A stretch of 17,083 nt of DNA from Caldifarciminota bacterium (GTDB taxonomy: Bacteria; Hydrothermota; Tepidihabitantia; SM23-42), in the NCBI GenBank assembly GCA_023128195.1, contig JAGMEL010000166.1, positions 1 through 17,083 of the forward strand, read 5' to 3'. Positions within the stretch are counted from its first letter, which is position 1. Each line of letters opens with the position of its first letter. The notes under the pieces are model-generated. The model worked only from the letters and a program-made list of their open reading frames with translations. It made no database searches and was not told the origin of the DNA. This document shows, piece by piece, positions 13,038-17,083 of the stretch. Position numbers and translations under genes: made by a program.

Positions 13038-13053
13038 GTGCAATGAATTGCAC
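13038..13053. other. Hairpin between convergent genes
   Basis: GTGCAA, loop TGAA, TTGCAC: a perfect 6-bp stem in the 54-base gap between two convergent stop codons. Its position suits a shared terminator, but the A7 run lies on the wrong side for the plus-strand gene, and no U-tract follows on the minus strand. Confidence 0.35.
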
Positions 13054-13075
13054 CGCTACATAAAAAAACGTATTA

Positions 13076-14413
13076 TCAGTCTTGAATCTTTTTATTTATA
13101 TCCTTGATTATTAAATACGCTTCTTTCTCTTTTTCAAGCACCTTTGTAAGTATTTCTATTTGTGTATCTCTCATTTCATCTGTCCAATCATCTCTTTTTT
13201 CTATTTGAAACGGATATGGAGCAATCTTTTCTGCGCTGGTCATCAATTTATTTTCTGTCTTATATATTGAAGCTAATTTGATTATATCGTCTTCAGCTTG
13301 AGGAAACTGGATAGCAAATGATTTTAAATACTTGGCTCCAAACATCCGGTCATCAGCAAGGCGCTCATATATCCAGGCATTTGTGAGCATTACGTCATTG
13401 AATTTTTCATCATCAAGGGACTCAAATTTTTCTTCTTGTATTTTTTTAATCCAGTATTCGATTGCCGCAATTCCTGAATAGTATGCCTTATACTTTTCTG
13501 TTTCATACAGTTCCTGGGCAATTTTAAGTGAATTTTTGAAATTCTTGGCATCATCGATTTCGCCTTTCCCTTCAGAAATAATACTAATTGACCAGGGAAA
13601 TTTCTCTGCAATATCATAGCCTTCCCTTCGATCAAAATAGGTTCGGACAATCAATTCTTCACCATTTTTTTGATAACCAACAATCAAACCCCATTCAGGT
13701 ATTTCAATAAGGTCAATAGCAATTACCGGTATCTTTTTGTCAATCGCCTCCATGATTTTTTGTTGTGTCTTTTCTTTATTTTTGGCTTCTTTATCAAAAA
13801 TTGATTTTTGGTTTAGGTTTATACTCTTCACTGCAACTGTACCACAATCAAATCCAACAGTCGCATCGGGCGCACTTGGACACCAGTCTTCATAAAATTG
13901 GATTCTAAATACAGCACCACTCGTGCCCATTAAATATGTATAATCCTTTTGAATCCCAAAATATTCTGCAATTCTTGTGAGTGCGGCTATAAAAGAATTT
14001 GATTCTCCGGTATCCCAGTCAAGACGACCAATCTCTTCAACTATTACTGCATCCTTTTCAAATTCAATATCAGGTAATAGCTCTTTCAAATAGATACCAA
14101 TAATTCCTTTTGGTATTGTGAAACTTGTTATATTTTCATCCCGCTTAATGACGACCTCAAGACTATCGGTTTCAACCTCGTCCTTCAACATACCCAGTTT
14201 TTTAATACAGTGAACTTCTTTACCGTTATAACTGACTATTACATCACCTGGTTTCATACCAGCAATTTCTGCAGAACTACCCGGGATAATACTGATTATA
14301 ACAAGACTTTGATCTTCCTCGCATCCCTTTTCATCGAGTGCAATAAGAAAAGAAAAGGTGATTATGACCAAAGTCAGAATTTTAATAAAAATATCCTTTT
14401 TATTTTTCAACAT
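13076..14413 (-). CDS. Membrane-anchored PDZ protein with C39/BtrH-like domain
   Basis: With the chosen start the protein has 445 residues. An N-terminal hydrophobic helix (about 8-26) is a signal anchor or signal peptide, so the rest is probably outside the inner membrane. A PDZ domain follows (about 36-100; PGSSAEIAGMKPGDVIVSYNGKEV). The middle region (about 136-280) contains LMGTSGAVFRIQF, DWCPSAPD (177-184), GFDCG (187-191) and VIAIDLIEIPEWGLIVGY. This resembles papain-fold C39-like or BtrH-N-like domains. Where such peptidases carry Cys near the first helix and His in HW-x-V-x-GY, this protein has Ser-rich sequence and E240-W241, so it looks catalytically dead. The last 150 residues are helical, possibly TPR-like. 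I do not recognise a named family for the whole. An ATG at 14428 is in frame but poorly placed relative to the GGGGGAG site. Confidence 0.75.
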   Translation of the reverse strand: MLKNKKDIFIKILTLVIITFSFLIALDEKGCEEDQSLVIISIIPGSSAEIAGMKPGDVIVSYNGKEVHCIKKLGMLKDEVETDSLEVVIKRDENITSFTIPKGIIGIYLKELLPDIEFEKDAVIVEEIGRLDWDTGESNSFIAALTRIAEYFGIQKDYTYLMGTSGAVFRIQFYEDWCPSAPDATVGFDCGTVAVKSINLNQKSIFDKEAKNKEKTQQKIMEAIDKKIPVIAIDLIEIPEWGLIVGYQKNGEELIVRTYFDRREGYDIAEKFPWSISIISEGKGEIDDAKNFKNSLKIAQELYETEKYKAYYSGIAAIEYWIKKIQEEKFESLDDEKFNDVMLTNAWIYERLADDRMFGAKYLKSFAIQFPQAEDDIIKLASIYKTENKLMTSAEKIAPYPFQIEKRDDWTDEMRDTQIEILTKVLEKEKEAYLIIKDINKKIQD

Positions 14414-14419
14414 AAACAT

Positions 14420-14426
14420 CTCCCCC
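14420..14426 (-). promoter_or_regulatory. Shine-Dalgarno that decides the PDZ gene start
   Basis: GGGGGAG lies six bases before the ATG at 14413, good spacing. For the first in-frame ATG (14428) it would lie inside the coding sequence. The start at 14413 also yields a classic signal sequence: MLKNKKD and then a hydrophobic stretch. Confidence 0.65.
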
Positions 14427-14486
14427 ATAGATTTATTGTTATCAATTTTGTAGACATTTGTAATGATGGGTTCTTAGACTAATTTT

Positions 14487-15089
14487 TTATTTAAAAATCT
14501 CTTTTCCTTTACCGACAATTTTATTCAGCTGTTCCTTAAAATAATCAGTGTTTTCTACAATATGTTTGGGTATCTGCTGAATATAATACTCCCATGACCT
14601 TCTAATCTCTGCTCCCAAAAGTTGAGCAATTGTTCCTTTTATAAGACCTTCTTCCACTTTATCTTGATTATACAACACCAGATCCGAGGCAAGTGCCTTT
14701 GCGAGCCGTCTTGCCCTCTCATTCCATTTCTTATCGTCCTCGCTCATCTCTGGAGCTGGACCAGGTTCAGGTTCTGGTATTGTTTCAACTGAAGGTTCAG
14801 GTTCCTGTGGCGGAGCTTGTGCTGGTGGACCCGGTGCCTCGGTTGGAGCTTCTGGTACAGGAGCCGGCTCTGACGGTACTTCTGGCTGGGATGGCGGAGC
14901 TTGTGAAACAGGCTCAGGTACTCGTTGCACAGGTTCTTTTTCGGGTTCAATAGGTTGCGGCACAGGTTCTTCTCTTTTGATAAAAATAATATGCTGACAT
15001 TTTTGGCATCTTACTTTTACACCGGCTGGAGGAATTTTGTTTTCATCAATATTGTATTTTGCATGACAATTACTGCATTCTACAATCAT
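14487..15089 (-). CDS. MJ0042-type zinc-ribbon protein with Pro/Glu-rich linker
   Basis: 200 residues in three parts. The N-terminal zinc ribbon has C5-x-x-C8 and C28-x-x-C31 (VECSNCHAKY, VKVRCQKCQH), matching the MJ0042-type finger with the pattern Y-x-I-x-x-x-K-I-P-x-x-G. A low-complexity linker (about 40-113) is rich in Pro and Glu with PEP/EPxP repeats. The C-terminal alpha-helical domain (about 118-200; RARRLAKALASDLVLYN, EIRRSWEYYIQQIPKHIV) is one I cannot name. Similar three-part zinc-ribbon proteins occur in delta-proteobacteria and other lineages, mostly without known function. AAGGAG, seven bases before the ATG, supports the start. It overlaps coaE by 20 bases, so it is expressed with the fatty-acid and coenzyme A genes. 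The linker also leaves long open frames on both strands, which are not genes. Confidence 0.85.
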   Translation of the reverse strand: MIVECSNCHAKYNIDENKIPPAGVKVRCQKCQHIIFIKREEPVPQPIEPEKEPVQRVPEPVSQAPPSQPEVPSEPAPVPEAPTEAPGPPAQAPPQEPEPSVETIPEPEPGPAPEMSEDDKKWNERARRLAKALASDLVLYNQDKVEEGLIKGTIAQLLGAEIRRSWEYYIQQIPKHIVENTDYFKEQLNKIVGKGKEIFK

Positions 15090-15672
15090 TTTCTATCTCC
15101 TTGTAAATATTCTGGCATTGTGATCTAAGTATATCTACAGTACTATTATTTTCGATAATAAATTTCGCCTGCCTGGACATTTCAGCCTCACTCTTCTGAG
15201 ATTCTAAGATCTGCCTGAAAAGTAGCTTATTAATCCCTCTTTTCATTACCCGTCCTTCTTTTACTTTATTATCAGATACAACAAGAATTGGGTAATCGAC
15301 CACTTGCCTGAGCTCTGACCAATCAAAGATTAGTGCTGCATCAATAACGACCACTTTTGATTTAATCTCTTCTATCTTCTTTAAAATTTTTTCTACTAAA
15401 AGAGGATGCGATAATTTATTCAAATAATCGAGATTTTCCGAATTCGAAAAAACAATGCTGCGGAGTTTCTCTTTATCAATTATATCTCGATCCATGATAA
15501 TCGAACCAAATCGCTCCCTTAATTCATCTGCAATATCAGGTAAAACTTCCCAGCCAATCTCATCAGCAGAAATATAATGGGCTCCAAGTTCTTCAAAAAT
15601 CTTGCTGACGAGTGTCTTGCCTGATCCAATATTTCCACCTACCCCTATTATTACCTTATCCCCATGGTGCAT
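15070..15672 (-). CDS. coaE: CoaE, dephospho-CoA kinase
   Basis: Last step of coenzyme A synthesis: ATP-dependent phosphorylation of dephospho-CoA at the ribose 3'-hydroxyl. The 200 residues show a P-loop GNIGSGKT (13-20), YISADEIGWEVL (33-44) with D37, LSHP (88-91), and DAALIFDW (111-118) where many family members read D-x-P-L-L-F-E. RGINKLLFRQILESQKS is the lid, and FIIENNST (171-178) matches the usual hydrophobic-I-D/E-N-x-G/S. Start at 15672; no other in-frame ATG fits. It begins five bases after fabF and overlaps the zinc-ribbon gene by 20 bases. Linking acyl-carrier and CoA genes is metabolically sensible, since CoA supplies the phosphopantetheine arm of ACP. Confidence 0.93.
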   Translation of the reverse strand: MHHGDKVIIGVGGNIGSGKTLVSKIFEELGAHYISADEIGWEVLPDIADELRERFGSIIMDRDIIDKEKLRSIVFSNSENLDYLNKLSHPLLVEKILKKIEEIKSKVVVIDAALIFDWSELRQVVDYPILVVSDNKVKEGRVMKRGINKLLFRQILESQKSEAEMSRQAKFIIENNSTVDILRSQCQNIYKEIENDCRMQ

Positions 15673-15677
15673 TCTTT

Positions 15678-16919
15678 TTAATCTGGAAATCGCTTAAAAC
15701 ATAATGTTGCATTATGTCCACCAAAACCAAGAGAATTTGAAATCGCACAATCAATTATTACCTTTCGTGGACCGCCAGCGACAAAGTCTAAACCATTACA
15801 CTCAGGAAGAGGATTTTCAAGATTGAGCGAGGTATGAACAATCCCATCACGCATTGATAGCAAAACAACTACTGCCTCAATTGCGCCGGCTGCACCAAGT
15901 GTATGACCTATCATTGATTTTGTCGCATTTAAAACCGGTTTCTTTGTATTATCACCAAACAGTTTTTTGATTGCCACTGCTTCGAATTTATCATTCAGTT
16001 CAGTAGATGTACCATGAGTATTTACATAATTAATCTCATCTTTCCTGCATCCAGCTTCTTTAATCGCCCGCTCCATAGACCTACGTGCGCCTTCACCTTC
16101 AGGTGCCGGAGCAGTTATATGATAACCATCACCAGTAGCGCCAAAACCAACTATCTCAGCATAAATTTTCGCTCCTCTTTTCTTGGCAAACTCCAGGTTC
16201 TCAAGAATTAATGTTGCCGCACCTTCAGCCATAATAAAACCATCACGGTCTACATCAAAGGGCCTTGATGCCTTCTGGGGTTCATTATTTCGACGCGAAA
16301 GGGCACGCATATTACTAAAACCTGCAAGTGCAAATGGCGTCACGGGCGCCTCTGAACCCCCGGTAACTACAACATTGTCGTCGCCATATTTTATTGCCCG
16401 AAACGCATCACCAATCGCATGGGCAGCAGAAGCACAGGCTGATATTATAGTATAATTTGGTCCTTTTAAACCCCAGTGGATTGCAATATATCCTGAAGTC
16501 ATATCAGGAATCATCATAGGGATTAAAAAAGGTGAAACACGTGCTGGTCCCTTCTCAACAAATTTGGTGTGCTCTCGCTCCCAGGTATGTAAACCACCGA
16601 TACCAGAACCAAGGATCACTCCAATCTGGGTTTTGTCGTACTGATCAAAATCTATCTGGGCATCTTCTACTGCCTCAGATGTTGCCCAAAGACATAAGTG
16701 GACACAACGATCAAGTCTTTTAATTATCTTGGGGTCAAATTTTTGTTCGGGTTCAAAATCCTTTACCTCACCGGCAATCTTGACAGTGTGATTGGAAGTA
16801 TCAAAAGCTCTTATAGTATCAATACCACTTTTTCCTTTGAGGAAATTATCCCAAGTCGTTTTAATATCATTACCCACAGGCGTAATGGCGCCAATTCCTG
16901 TTACAACTACCCTATTCAT
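15678..16919 (-). CDS. fabF: FabF, beta-ketoacyl-ACP synthase II
   Basis: Condensing enzyme of type II fatty-acid synthesis that extends acyl-ACP with malonyl-ACP in the cytoplasm. The 413 residues have the thiolase fold with a complete catalytic set: C162 in ISACASAAHAIGDAF, H302 in NTHGTST, K334 and H339 in KSMIGHTLGAAGAIEA. The N-terminus VVVTGIGAITPVGND and C-terminal NSLGFGGHNATL are typical. Cys-His-His with the KSMIGHTLGAAG motif marks FabF rather than FabH (Cys-His-Asn), and the acpP neighbour favours FabF over FabB. The ATG overlaps the acpP stop in TAATG, so translation is coupled. No strong Shine-Dalgarno is seen. Confidence 0.96.
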   Translation of the reverse strand: MNRVVVTGIGAITPVGNDIKTTWDNFLKGKSGIDTIRAFDTSNHTVKIAGEVKDFEPEQKFDPKIIKRLDRCVHLCLWATSEAVEDAQIDFDQYDKTQIGVILGSGIGGLHTWEREHTKFVEKGPARVSPFLIPMMIPDMTSGYIAIHWGLKGPNYTIISACASAAHAIGDAFRAIKYGDDNVVVTGGSEAPVTPFALAGFSNMRALSRRNNEPQKASRPFDVDRDGFIMAEGAATLILENLEFAKKRGAKIYAEIVGFGATGDGYHITAPAPEGEGARRSMERAIKEAGCRKDEINYVNTHGTSTELNDKFEAVAIKKLFGDNTKKPVLNATKSMIGHTLGAAGAIEAVVVLLSMRDGIVHTSLNLENPLPECNGLDFVAGGPRKVIIDCAISNSLGFGGHNATLCFKRFPD

Positions 16920-17083
16920 TATGTCTTTGTTTTATCTTCAAGGTATGCTACGGCCTTACCAACATTATCCAGTTTTTGTGCTTCTTCTTCAGAAATCTGA
17001 AGATTGAATTTCTCTTCAAATGCCATAATAAGCTCAACAGTATCTAAAGAATCGGCTCCAAGGTCTTCAATAAACTTTGCTTC
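16919..17083 (-). CDS. acpP: Acyl carrier protein, C-terminal part (partial)
   Basis: The last 54 residues of the acyl carrier protein; the gene starts beyond the window. The signature LGADSLDTVELIMAFEEKFN includes the DSL serine that carries the phosphopantetheine arm, followed by an acidic helix IEDLGADS/EEEAQKL and the usual end VGKAVAYLEDK. This is the carrier for the growing acyl chain used by FabF. The stop codon overlaps the fabF ATG by one base, giving the standard acpP-fabF order. Confidence 0.95.
   Translation of the reverse strand, partial: EAKFIEDLGADSLDTVELIMAFEEKFNLQISEEEAQKLDNVGKAVAYLEDKTKT

Noticed and set aside
13038..13053. Intrinsic terminator between convergent genes
   Set aside because: The stem is short and no U-tract follows on either strand; kept only as a hairpin.
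14428..14490. Promoter of the PDZ gene
   Set aside because: TTACAA and AACAAT at 17-base spacing are too far from consensus to call.
14693..14953. Long open frames on both strands across the Pro/Glu-rich linker
   Set aside because: The repetitive codons of the linker leave the other frames open; their products are low-complexity (Gln/Leu/His-rich or Val/Leu-rich) with no start signals.

Overview
The window is an AT-rich stretch of bacterial chromosome packed with short-spaced or overlapping housekeeping genes. Every confident gene but one is on the minus strand, so transcription runs from high to low coordinates. Nothing here is phage, transposon or CRISPR. The gene set (meso-diaminopimelate-type MurE, FtsI without PASTA repeats, YajC, an MJ0042-type zinc-ribbon protein, a Pyrococcus-like phosphohexomutase) suggests an uncultured Gram-negative-type lineage. 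Candidate division WOR-3 or a similar poorly cultured phylum is my guess; it is not proved by the sequence.

Layout in transcription order. (1) 17083-14487: acpP (partial), fabF, coaE and a zinc-ribbon/Pro-Glu-rich protein, in one close-packed group for fatty-acid and coenzyme A synthesis. (2) 14413-13076: a membrane-anchored PDZ protein fused to a degenerate C39/BtrH-like domain. It converges on (3) 12050-13021, the only plus-strand gene, a bacterial PH/DUF1648 membrane protein. (4) 11688-12049: a gene-free divergent region with two near-consensus promoters and a block of inverted repeats. (5) 11687-8755: a phosphohexomutase (GlmM-like), a GT2 glycosyltransferase and surE, then a doubtful small ORF. 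(6) 8513-5436: a new promoter, then yajC, def, fmt and rsmB (protein export, N-formyl-methionine handling, 16S rRNA methylation). (7) 5121-5435: gene-free, with two hairpins. (8) 5120-1: the division and cell-wall (dcw) cluster: promoter and MraZ operator, mraZ, a STAS-domain gene, rsmH, ftsL, ftsI, murE and the start of murF, nearly all overlapping.

What stands out: a clean set of TGGGG repeats at 10-bp spacing, the expected MraZ operator, lying between the mraZ -10 box and its start codon; an unexpected STAS gene with its own strong Shine-Dalgarno between mraZ and rsmH, whose usual phosphorylatable serine is missing; back-to-back promoters for glmM and the DUF1648 gene whose -10 boxes sit only 5-6 bases before the ATG, so both mRNAs may be leaderless; and a self-complementary non-coding block at 11763-11873 that can fold in two exclusive ways. 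I found no clear new multi-gene defence or metabolic system; the novel candidates are these local ones.
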